Shown: positions 26,115 to 36,401 of the stretch, one piece after another | How the letters are laid out: each line of letters begins with the position of its first letter | Position numbering within the stretch: the stretch's first letter is position 1 | Assembly (NCBI GenBank): GCA_028826165.1 | Contig: JAPDFW010000131.1 | Coordinates: 1 to 64,000 of the forward strand | Reading direction: 5' to 3' | DNA: 64,000 nt | Source of the DNA: Anaeramoeba ignava | Lineage: Eukaryota; Metamonada; Anaeramoebidae | Notes under the pieces: generated by a model | Databases searched by the model: none | What the model saw: the letters and a program-made list of their open reading frames with translations, nothing else | Told to the model about the DNA's origin: nothing | Translations under genes and position numbers: made by a program

Positions 26115-27895
26115 AAATATGGATGAGAAGAACTTTAATTTTTTAAATAAATAATATTATTTTAATTTTAGAATATTTTCTAAAATAATTAAAATAAAAA
26201 TAATTTAAATTTAATCTAAATTTAATCTTATTGAAAATAATTAATATAATTTGAAATCAAAATTGAAAATATTTTAATCAAATTTTTTAAATAATTAATA
26301 TTTTAATTAATTTTAATTTTAGAATATTTTTTAAAATAATTAAAATAAAAATAATTTAAATTTAATCTAAATTTAATCTTATTGAAAATATTTAATTTAA
26401 TTTTAAATCAAAATTGAAAATATTTTAATCAAATTTTTTAAATAAATAATATTATTTTAATTAATTTTAATTTTAGAATATTTTTAAAATAATTAAAATA
26501 AAAATAATTTAAATTTAATCTAAATTTAATCTTATTGAAAAATTTAATATAATTTTAAATCAAAATTGAAAATATTTTAATTAAATTTTTAAATAATTAA
26601 TATTATTTTAATTAATTTTAATTTTAGAATATTTTTAAAATAATTAAAATAGAAATTATTTAAATTTAATCTAAATTTAATCTTATTGAAAATATTTAAT
26701 TTAAATTTGAAATCAAAATTGAAAATATTTTAATCAAATTTTTAAATAATTAATATTATTTTAATTAATTTTAATTTTGGAATATTTTCTAAAATAATTA
26801 AAATAGAAATAATTTAAATTTAATCTAAATTTAATCTTATTGAAAATATTTAATTTAATTTTAAATCAAAATTGAAAATATTTTAATCTAATTTTTAAAT
26901 AATTAATATTATTTTAATTTTAGAATATTTTTAAAATAATTAAAATAGAAATTATTTAAATTTAATCTAAATTTAATCTTATTGAAAATATTTAATTTAA
27001 ATTTAAATCAAAATTGAAAATATTTTAATCAAATTTTTAAATAAATAATATTATTTTAATTAGTTTTAATTTTAGAATATTTTCTAAAATAATTAAAATA
27101 AAAATTATTTTAAATTTAATTTTAAATTTAATCTTATTGAAAATAATTAATATAATTTTAAATCAAAATTGAAAATATTTTAATCAAATTTTTTAAATAA
27201 ATAATATTATTTTAATTATGGAATATTTTTAAAATAATTAAAATAGAAATTATTTAAATTTAATCTAAATTTAATCTTATTGAAAATAATTAATTTAATT
27301 TTAAATCAAAATTGAAAATATTTTAATCAAATTTTTAAATAAATAATATTATTTTAATTAAATTTAATTTTAGAATATTTTCTAAAATAATTAAAATAAA
27401 AATGATTTAAATTTAATCTAAATTTAATCTTATTGAAAATATTTAATTTAAATTTAAATCAAAATTGAAAATATTTTAATCAAATTTTTAAATAAATAAT
27501 ATTATTTTAATTAATTTTAATTTTGAAATATTTTCTAAAATAATTAAAATAAAAATAATTTAAATTTAATCTAAATTTAATCTTATTGAAAATATTTAAT
27601 ATAATTTTAAATCAAAATTGAAAATATTTTAATTAAATTTTTAAATAAATAATATTATTTTTATTAGTTTTAATTTTAGAATATTTTTTAAAATAATTAA
27701 AATAAAAATTATTTAAATTTAATCTAAATTTAATCTTATTGAAAATAATTAATTTAAATTTAAATCAAAATTGAAAATATTTTAATCAAATTTTTTAAAT
27801 AATTAATATTATTTTAATTAATTTTAATTTTGAAATATTTTTAAAATAATTAAAATAAAAATTATTTAAATTTAATCTAAATTTAATCTTATTGA
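26115..27895. repeat. Satellite array A: about 12 copies of a 151-bp unit
   Basis: The marker AATCTTATTG recurs at about 26227, 26378, 26531, 26682, 26836, 26978, 27133, 27276, 27429, 27582, 27735 and 27888. Spacing is 142-155, mean 151. Each unit has TAGAATATTTT, AAAATAATTAAAATA, TTTAATCTAAATTTAATC and AAATCAAAATTGAAAATATT in order. No ORF. It lies between the GT34 gene and the alkaline phosphatase. Confidence 0.95.
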
Positions 27896-27969
27896 AAAAA
27901 AAAGAAAAAGAAAAAAAAAATTTTTTTTTGAAATTTTCATTTTTTTTTCTCAAAATAAAATAATATACA

Positions 27970-30584
27970 ATGCAAGAAAATAAACAATTAATAAAAAAAA
28001 CAGTTTTGTACACAATATCGATAGTAATATTTATAGAATTAATGATAACATTTATAGTAGGGATCACAGTATTAGTGATAAAAAACAAAAACCAAACAGA
28101 AACAATAGAAATAACGGAAAATAAAAAATTTTCGAAAAATGTAATTATGATAATTCCAGATGGATTTGGAATATCAAGTCAAGTATTAGCAAGAGAATAT
28201 GAAGGAGTTGATTTTTTGCCTTTGGATCAAATCCAAAAAGGAAATTCACATACAAAATCTGCTTCTAATCTTATTACTGATTCTGCTGCTGGTGGTACTG
28301 CTTTATCTTGTGGTATTAAAACTGATAATGGTGAAATTGCTATGGATCCGCAAGGCAAACCTTGTTTGACTTTGTTGGAAGCTGCAATGATTCATTCAAT
28401 GGCTACTGGAATCGTTGTTAAATCTAGATTAACTCATGGTAATTAAAATTATAAATTAAAATTTAAATCAAATTAAAATTAAAATTAAAATTAAAATTAA
28501 AATTATAAATTAAAATTAAAATTAAAATTAAAATCAAAATTTAAAATTAAAATTAAAAATTAAAATTAAAATTAAAATTAAAATTAAAATTCATTTATAA
28601 AATTAAAATCAAAATTAAAATCAAAATTAAAATTAAAAATCAAATCAAAATCAAAATTAAAATTAAAATTAAAATTAAAATTAAAATTAAAATTAAAATT
28701 AAAATCGGATAAAAATTAAAATTAAAATTAAAATTAAAATTAAAATTAAAATTAAAAATTAAAATTAAAATTAAAATTAAAATGAAAATTAAAATTAAAA
28801 TTCATTTAAAATTAAAATTAAAATCAAAATTAAAATCCAAATTTAAAATTAAAATTAAAAATTAAAATTAAAATTAAAATCAAAATTAAAATTAAAATTT
28901 AAAAAAATTAAAATTAAAATTAAAATTAAAATTAAAATTAAAATTAAAATTAAATTTATAAAATTAAAATTAAAATTATAATTAAAATTAAAATTAAAAT
29001 TAAAATTAAAATTAAAATTAAATTTAAAATCAAAATTAAAATTATAATTAAAATTAAAATTAATTTTAAAAAAATTTTAAAAATAATTAGTTTAATTAAA
29101 ATTAAAATTAAAATTAAAATTAAAATTAAAATTAAAATTGGATAAAAATTAAAATTAAAATTAAAATTAAAATCGAAATTAAAATTAAAATTGGATAAAA
29201 AATTAAAATTAAAATTAAAATTAAAATTAAAATTAAAATTAAAATTAAAATTAAAATTAAAATTAAAATTAAAATTAAAATTAAAATTAAAATTAAAATT
29301 AAATTTAAAATTAAATTTAAAATTAAAATTAAAATTAAAATCGGATAAAAAATTAAAATTAAAATTAAAATTAAAATTAAAATTAAAATTAAAATTAAAA
29401 TTAAAATTAAAATTAAAATTCATTTAAAATTAAAATTAAAATTAAAATTAAAATTAAAATTAAAATCGGATAAAAAATTAAAATTGGATAAAAAATTAAA
29501 ATCGGATAAAAAATAAACAGCAACACCAGCATCATTTTCAGCACATCAATTAAGCCGATCACAAGAACTTGACATTGCAGTTCAACAATTAAATTCTGAT
29601 TTTGGAAATATTGATGTATTATTTGGGGGAGGAAGAGACATGTTTATACCAGTAAGCATGGGAGGACAACGAACAGATGGAAGAAATTTAGAAACAGAAG
29701 CAGAAGAAAAAGGGTACACAGTGATACATACATCAAGCGAGCTCAACAACTCAAATCTAAGCACACCAGTCTTGGGACTCTTCCAAATGGAAGCATATCC
29801 ATATATTATTGATAGACAAAACTTCACTGATCCACCTACTTTGGAAAGTACTTCAAATAGGGCTCTTCAATTACTTTCCCAGAAGGCACAACAACAAGAC
29901 GTCTATGGGTTCTTCTTGATGATAGAGTGTTCCTTGATCGATTTTTGTGCGCACCAGAACGACCCTGCTTGCCAAGTCAGAGAAACAGTGCAATGCAATG
30001 AAGTTGTCAAAAATATGAAGAATTTCATTGATTCAAATCAAGATGATTCGCTTTTAGTAATCGTTGCAGATCACGAAACAGGCGGTTTATCTCTTGGCTC
30101 CACTGTTGTTTTGGATGGGAAAAATGTGTCTGATTATGTTTACTATCCTGAATTACTCAAGTCTGTTAACAAATCAAGTTATTTAATGACTGAATTAGTT
30201 TATAATAATCAATCCACATTTGAAGAAGTTTTATTGAATTATGCCAATATCTCAAATTTAACTCAATCCGAATTGGATAATCTTAATTGGGCTGTGGATT
30301 CTCTTTCTTTTGATAATTTGAACCATGCTTTGAGTCGTGTGATTTCGCAAAGAGCGTATCTTGGTTGGACTACTTATGCACATACTGGTGTTGATGTTAT
30401 GATTTATGCTCATGGTTCTCATTCTGAGGATTTTGTTGGTTCAATGGATAATACTGATGTTGCTAAAAATATCGCTAATTTTTTACAGTTTGATCTTGTT
30501 AAAGATAGAGTATTTGTTGAAAATTCTGAAATGAGTTATTATTCAACTGATTCTCCAAAAATTAATGATTCTTTTCATCCATAA
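27970..30584 (+). CDS. Alkaline phosphatase family protein, membrane anchored (2 exons)
   Basis: Exons 27970-28438 and 29521-30584 join in frame to 510 aa. Residues about 12-36 are a hydrophobic signal anchor (TVLYTISIVIFIELMITF...). The ectodomain has the alkaline phosphatase marks: VIMIIPDGFG with the metal Asp; the nucleophile Ser in LITDSAAGGTALSCG; SRLTHG/ATPASFSAH across the junction with the metal-binding HxT(P) region; VLFGGGRDMF; VADHETGG; and HTGVDV...HG near the C-terminus. Reaction: hydrolysis of phosphomonoesters through a phosphoserine intermediate, outside the cell or in a lumen. The domain is complete and standard length. The intron splits the conserved THG-ATP motif. Exon 2 is visibly less AT-rich than flanking DNA. 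Confidence 0.92.
28439..29520 (+). repeat. Hexamer intron of the alkaline phosphatase gene
   Basis: 1082-nt intron of AAAATT hexamers. It holds several AAT(C/T)GGATAAAA motifs (about 28698, 29138, 29190, 29339, 29464, 29483, 29500) and one TTCATTTATAAAATT. ORFs reading KLKLKL or NFNFNF here are artefacts. Confidence 0.95.
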
Positions 30585-30687
30585 AATGAAAGAAATTTAA
30601 ATTTTATTTTAATTTAAATTTTGAATTTAAATTTTGATTTTTTAATTTTGATTTTTTAATTTTTGATTTTAAATTTAATTTTTGATT

Positions 30688-33600
30688 TTATTTTCTTTTT
30701 TTCACTCGATGATCTGTTTTTCCTAAAAGTGATTCATTTAAATCATTTGAATTCCAATTTGAAGTAATATTTTCCATTTTAATTTTCCCATAAATTGATG
30801 ATTTTTGAGTTTCATTATCACTTTCAAGATATTTTTCAGCAAAATATTTTCCTCTATAAGAATTACGTTTAATTGCTTCAGCATGATGAGGTTCAAGACA
30901 AAGATTTTTTCTAGTAATCATTCCAACAACTTTGAAAGTTGAATCAATAATAACAAGATGTCTTAATCCCATTGTTCTTTTTTTTTTTAAAAAAAGGAAT
31001 TAATTTTCAATTTAAATTTTTAAATTAATTTTTTATCCGATTTTAATTTTAATTTTAATTTTTATATTAATTTTAATTTTAATTTTTATATTAATTTTTA
31101 AATTAATATAAATTTTTAAATTAATTTCAATTTTCAAATTAATTTTTAAATTAATTTTTTATCCGATTTTAATTTTAATTTTTATATTAATTTTTAAATT
31201 GATTTTAATTTTTAATTTAATTTTAATTTTAATTTTTAAATTAATTGTAATTTTGTTTAAACAAACCGAAATAAATCAAAAACTCGTTGAAGAGGTGTGT
31301 CTTCAAGTAAAAAATAAGGACAAGTATTTATATAAGGCTTTAAATCAACAATCTTATTATAATCACCTTCATCAAGTTCAATTTCCTCAATTGTGGTATA
31401 TCTAGGATAATCATCCATAAACTTTTCATTTTCAAGAATATCTTTATCATTAAAAGAGCGATTAAAATTATGATTCAATTTAAGATTTTCATCATGAGAA
31501 TTAGAACTTGAATCAATATTCTCAGTTTCGGAGTTAGAAAAACTAGTAACTCCAACACGAACTTGCTGTTTCTGCAAGGAAAATTTATGCTTCAAGATAA
31601 CAATCAAATGATTGCGGAGAATGAGTCCGCGAAATTTCTGCTCCTGAGAGACAACAGGAAATCCATAATGGGAGCATGTTGTCAAAACCTGTTTGATTTC
31701 ACCAGGTGTTGTTGTTTCATGAAAATATTTCACTTCCTTCGACATCACATCCTTTGCCTTTAGCACGGCAATTTGGTCGATGCGAAGCGGATATTCCCAC
31801 TCCAAAAAAGGGATCTCGTTGATGTGAATATGCTCATCATAGAGACCGTGATTGAAAAGATCGCCAACTATCTTGGCAATCATAATTGTTAGCATAATGG
31901 GTAAACCGTAAGAAATATCATTTGTAGCCTCAAGCATAATGACTGTTAATGAGATGGTCATACGCATCACACCGCCAAGAAACGATGCAGATCCAATCAA
32001 TGCAAATACTTGCGGACTGATGCTTAGTTTTGGAAATAAATGCTGGCAAATCTCCCCAAATAATCGTCCGTAAGACGCACCACTCAAAATTGTAGGGATA
32101 AACAACCCGCTTGGTGCATAAATCCCGTATGTCCAGCATGACATCAGGAAATAAATGATCGAAAATAATGCCAATGTTGTGTAGGAATAATTCCCACTGA
32201 AATGAAATAAATTTTTGATTGATTGTTCTTGTGTGTCGAAAAAAATTGTTGCCATGTCGTTATAATATCCTTTCTTGCAATATATCAATTTTCTCTCTGA
32301 GTTTGTTTCCGCTGTATTGAGATAACATGTGTGTGTTGAGAAAGAGAGTGTAAATGACAATACAGAAGTTACAAGTCCAACCAAAATAACTTCAAGCCAG
32401 CGCGAAAATGATGTTTTCAAATATTTTCGACGCAATTCGGCAAGTTTGATATTCAAGAAATTATAAAATGCTCCAAGAAATCCTCCAATTAATCCAAGAA
32501 CTATAAAAAAAGGGAAAAGGTTGATATTGTATCCGCTTTTCTCTCCAATATCAAATGACCCAAAACTGATCAATCCGGGTCGTGATAATTGTCCCCATTT
32601 TGATTTGTCTTCTCCAGCTCCTGAGAGGAAAAAATTCAGTGAAAATGTTGAAAGCATTGATGCAAAAAATACTCTCCATGTTAATGGTGAACTCCAATGC
32701 GATGCACCTTCTTCCATTGCAAAGAGGACTCCTCCAATCGGTGCTCCGAATGCCGCAGAAACACCTTTTTTTTTTTTTAAATTTTCAAATTGATTTTAAA
32801 TTTTAATTTTGATTTTAATTTTGAATTTGATTTTAATTTTGATTTTTATTTTGAATTTTAAATTTGATTTTTAAATTTTAATTTTAATTTTGATTTTTAA
32901 TTTTAATTTTGATTTTAAATTTAATTTTGATTTTAATTTTGAATTTCAATTTGATTTTAATTTTAATTTTGATTTTAAATTTAATTTTGATTTTAAATTT
33001 GATTTTGATTTCAAATTTAATTTTGATTTTGAATTTGAATTTGAATTTGAATTTGATTTTGATTTTAAATTTTAATTTTCATTTTGATTTTAATTTTGAT
33101 TTTGATTTTAAATTTAATTTTGATTTTAATTTTGAATTTGATTTTAATTTTGATTTTGAATTTGATTTTAAATTTGATTTTAAATTTGATTTTGATTTTG
33201 ATTTTGATTTTAATTTTAATTTTGAATTTGATTTTGATTTTGATTTTGAATTTGAATTTAAATTTGATTTTGATTTTGATTTTATAAATGAATTTGATTT
33301 TGATTTTGATTTTGATTTTAAATTTGATTTTAATTTTTAATTTAAATTTGATTTGATTTTAATTTTGAATTTGAATTTGATTTTGAATTTGATTTTGAAT
33401 TTGATTTTGATTTTTAATTTAAATTTAATTTTCATTTTGATTTTAAATTTAAATTTGATTTTGATTTTGATTTTGATTTTGATTTTGAATTTAATTTTCA
33501 TTTTGATTTTAAATTTAAATTTAAATTTGAATTTTGATTTTGAATTTGATTTTAAATTTGAATTTGATTTTGATTTTGATTTTCATTTTAATTTTAAATT

Positions 33601-35504
33601 TGATTTCAAATTTCAGATGAAATAGATCAAATCATCATAAAAATAAATAACAAACCAGCAGCAGCACCACCAGCAACAAAATCCATTTTTTCTCTATCAT
33701 TTCTAAACAATCTCAAAATTTTCAAATCAGCATTCCAAGTAGAAGATTTTCCTTGAGTAATACCAGCAGCAATAACAGCACCTGAATGAATCATTGGACC
33801 TTCTTTTCCAACAAGAAGACCACCAGCAACAGAACAAAGCACACCAACAGCTTTTGAAAATAAAGTCTTAATACGAACCAGTCGAGGAATTTTTATTCCA
33901 TTTAAATAACATTTGATTTCTGAAATTCCACTTCCTCTTGCGACTGGTTCAAGATATGCAACTAAAAATCCTGATATTGCTACAAGAACTAAATTGATAG
34001 CTATATATACAAAAAGTGGTCTTATATAGCATCGTAAACTAGAACTTGTTTCACATCCAGATGGTATTGCTAATTCGGTCAAATTGAATTTCCATCCAGA
34101 TATTTTGTATACAAAAAAATCAATTAAAAATGCTACAAATCCTGTTAAAAATCCTATTAATGCTGCTAAAACCCATCGAAGAGAATGCAATAAAACTTGA
34201 CTCTTTTAAATTTTGAATTTGAATTTGAAATTGAAATTAAAATTAAAATTGAATTTGAATTTGAAATTGAAATTGAAATTGAAATTGAAATTGAAATTGA
34301 ATTTGAAATTGAATTTGAAATTGAAATTGAAATTGAAATATTTGAAATTGAAATTGATTTAGAAATTGAATTTGAAATTGAATTTGAAATTGAAATTGAA
34401 TTTAAAATTGAATTTGAAATTGAAATTGAATTTAAAATTGAAATTGAATTTAAAATTGAAATTGAAATTGAAATTGAAATTGAATTTAAAATTGAAATTG
34501 AAATTGAAATTGAATTTGAATTTAAAATTGAATTTGAAATTGAATTTGAAATTGAATTTGAAATTGAATTTGAAATTGAAATTGAAATTGAATTTGAATT
34601 TGAATTTTAAATTGAATTTGAAATTGAAATTGAAATTGAAATTGAATTTGAAATTGAATTTGAAATTGAATTTGAAATTGAATTTGAAATTGAATTTGAA
34701 ATTGATTTAGAAATTGAAATTGAAATTGAAATTGAATTTAAAATTGAAATTGAAATTGAATTTGAAATTGAATTTGAATTTAAAATTGAAATTGAATTTG
34801 AAATTGAAATTGAAATTGAAATTGAATTTGAAATTGAAATTGAAATTGAATTTGAAATTGAAATTGAAATTGAAATTGAATTTGAATTTAAAATTGAAAT
34901 TGAATTTGAAATTGAATTTAAAATTGAAATTAAAATTGAAATTGAAATTGAAATTGAATTTGAAATTGAAATTGAAATTGAAATTGAATTTGAATTTGAA
35001 TTTAAAATTGAAATTAAAATTGAAATTGAAATTGAAATTGAAATTGAAATTGAATTTGATTTAGAAATTGAATTTAAAATTGAAATTGAAATTGATTTAG
35101 AAATTGAATTTGAAATTAAAATTGAAATTGAAATTGAAATTGAAATTGAAATTGATTCAGAAGGTCAAATGAAAAGTTGAATATAAATTTGAATTTGTAA
35201 GTTTTAAAAAAAAAATTTTTTTTAAAAAGAAAAAGAAAGAAAAAAGTTTTGATTAGTTTTTTTTTTTCAAATTTTTTATTTAATTTTATATTTAAATTAT
35301 TTATTACTCCTCTTGATAATTTTGATTGCCATTCAAGTACAACTGAACTTTCATAAGTATCATAATTTAAACTTTCAAATTTTTGGATAATTTCTGGATT
35401 AATTTCCTTTTATTTTAAAAAATCGAATTTTTTTTTTTTAATTTAAAATTATTTAAAATTAAAAAATTATAAATAAAAAAATTTGATTTTACTTTAACCA
35501 ACAT
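30688..35504 (-). CDS. CLCN7: CLC-7-type chloride/proton exchanger (5 exons)
   Basis: Minus-strand exons 35504-35493, 35406-35308, 34202-33656, 32764-31267 and 30976-30688 give 814 aa with agreeing phases. Exon 1 encodes only MLVK. Landmarks: QKFESLNYD (CLC-6/7 N-terminus), GSGISEIKCYLNG (Pro of GSGIP replaced by Ser), GKEGPMIHSG with the gating glutamate, AAFGAPIGGVLFAMEEGASHW with the proton glutamate, CWTYGIYAPSGLFIP, GGVMRMTISLTVIMLEAT, two CBS domains, and LFRTMGLRHLVIID spanning the last junction. Both glutamates are present, so a 2Cl-/H+ exchanger is expected rather than a channel. Known role of the family: acidic endosome/lysosome ion balance. An OSTM1 partner is not in the window. 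Three introns are repeat-rich. Confidence 0.93.
31008..31266 (-). repeat. Degenerate hexamer intron of CLC-7 (last intron)
   Basis: 290-nt intron (30977-31266) of AATTAAAAAT-type sequence in sense. It has two AATCGGATAAAA motifs (plus-strand TTTTATCCGATT at about 31032 and 31159). Confidence 0.8.
32765..33655 (-). repeat. (AAAATC/AAAATT)n intron of CLC-7
   Basis: 891-nt intron between GCTG and GTGTTTCTGC on the minus strand. The sense strand is AAAATC/AAATTC hexamers; it holds one TTCATTTATAAAATC motif near 33290. Plus-strand ORFs (FDFDF, ILILI) are artefacts. Confidence 0.95.
34203..35307 (-). repeat. (AATTTC)n intron of CLC-7
   Basis: 1105-nt intron; the plus strand shows GAAATT/GAATTT hexamers, so the sense strand is pyrimidine-rich AATTTC. 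This polarity is opposite to the other CLC-7 intron. Confidence 0.95.
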
Positions 35505-35859
35505 TTGCAAAAAAAAAAGAACAAATGAAAACTAAAAAATGAAAAAATGAAAAAAATGAAAAATGAAAAAATGAAAAAATAAAAATTTTATTCCACTTTT
35601 ATTTTATTTGTTTATTTGTTTGTTTGAATTGAAATTAAAATTAAAATCTAAATTAGTTATTTTTATGTTTAGTTTTATGTTTATTTTTATTTAAAAGAAT
35701 AAAAAAGGAGAAAAAAAATAAATTCTCCTTTATCCTTTTTGATCTATCCACTTTTAATTAAAATAAAAAGCAAAAAAATTTTATTTGAAATTATTTCATT
35801 TTTTTATTTACTTTTTTATTTACTTTTTTATTTACTTTTTTATTTACTTTTAAATTGAA
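35505..35859. other. Divergent intergenic region, CLC-7 / 61-aa gene
   Basis: Holds (ATGAAAAA)-type runs, AAAAGTGGAA on the minus strand at about 35591-35600, and the left copy of a roughly 115-bp direct repeat (about 35566-35690). A TTTATTTACTTTT repeat ends just before the 61-aa ORF. Confidence 0.6.
35566..35690. repeat. Left copy of direct repeat flanking the 61-aa gene
   Basis: About 115-125 bp. It contains TTTTATTCCACTTTT, TTTGTTTGTTTGAATTG and CTAAATTAGTTATTTTTATG in order, matching 36250-36370 in the same orientation with small indels. Confidence 0.85.
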
Positions 35860-36045
35860 ATGTCAGAAAAACCAAGAGTTACTCTTCACGGATTAGATGG
35901 AGAAACTGCAGAGTATTCAGTGAATGGGGATGGATACTTGAACCAATGGGGAGTGGATTGGCTTTGTGAGCATGGTTGGTTAAGTATTGAAGATGTTCCT
36001 GACGACGATAAGGTGAAAGTGTGGAGAGATGGTTCGCCAAGTTGA
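35860..36045 (+). CDS. Hypothetical 61-aa acidic, Trp-rich protein
   Basis: Not recognised. The 61-aa ORF starts MSEKPRVTLHG and contains YSVNGDGYLNQWGVDWLCEHGWL, four tryptophans, one Cys, no membrane segment and no low-complexity, ending RDGSPS. It looks real: composition is far less AT-rich than the surroundings, codon use is protein-like, and the ATG follows a CATTTTTTTATTTAC run like other starts here. It may be one small beta-rich domain. It is bracketed by a direct repeat of about 115 bp. No intron is evident. Confidence 0.6.
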   Translation: MSEKPRVTLHGLDGETAEYSVNGDGYLNQWGVDWLCEHGWLSIEDVPDDDKVKVWRDGSPS

Positions 36046-36249
36046 TCTTTGGATAATTAATTGTTCTTTTTTTAAAAAAAGATCTTTTTGAAGTTATTTA
36101 AATGATAAAACTCAACTAAACTGTTTTTCAGCTTTGAGTTTTTGAAAGAATTTCTTTAAAAAGATCACAAAAACAACAAAAACAAAAAAAAGAACTTTAT
36201 TTGATTTCTATTTTTCCTCTTTTTTTTGATTTTTTTGCTTTTTTTGAAA

Positions 36250-36370
36250 TAAAAAATGAAAAAATAAAAATTTTATTCCACTTTTTATTTGTTTGTTTGT
36301 TTGAATTGAAATTAAAATCTAAATTAGTTATTTTTATGTTTATTTTTATGTTTATTTTTATGTTTATTTT
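36250..36370. repeat. Right copy of direct repeat flanking the 61-aa gene
   Basis: Same order of elements as the left copy, with extra TTTATTTTTATG units at its end. It lies between the 61-aa gene and the 3' end of the GT61 gene, in a 356-nt intergenic stretch that otherwise shows no gene. Confidence 0.85.
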
Positions 36371-36401
36371 TATTTATTCAAAATTTATTTTTATTTAAAA
36401 T

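Noticed and set aside
27795-28088. 97-aa hydrophobic minus-strand ORF
   Set aside because: Antisense of the phosphatase signal anchor and satellite A.
28956-29427. NFNFNF/KLKLKL ORFs in both strands
   Set aside because: They lie inside the phosphatase intron, whose removal joins THG to ATPASF exactly as the family requires.
32890-33625. FDFDF/ILILI plus-strand ORFs
   Set aside because: Located in the CLC-7 intron between GGAAAG and VSAAFG; pure hexamer translation.
34197-35064. EIEIE and KLKLK plus-strand ORFs
   Set aside because: Hexamer intron of CLC-7; flanking minus-strand exons join in phase.
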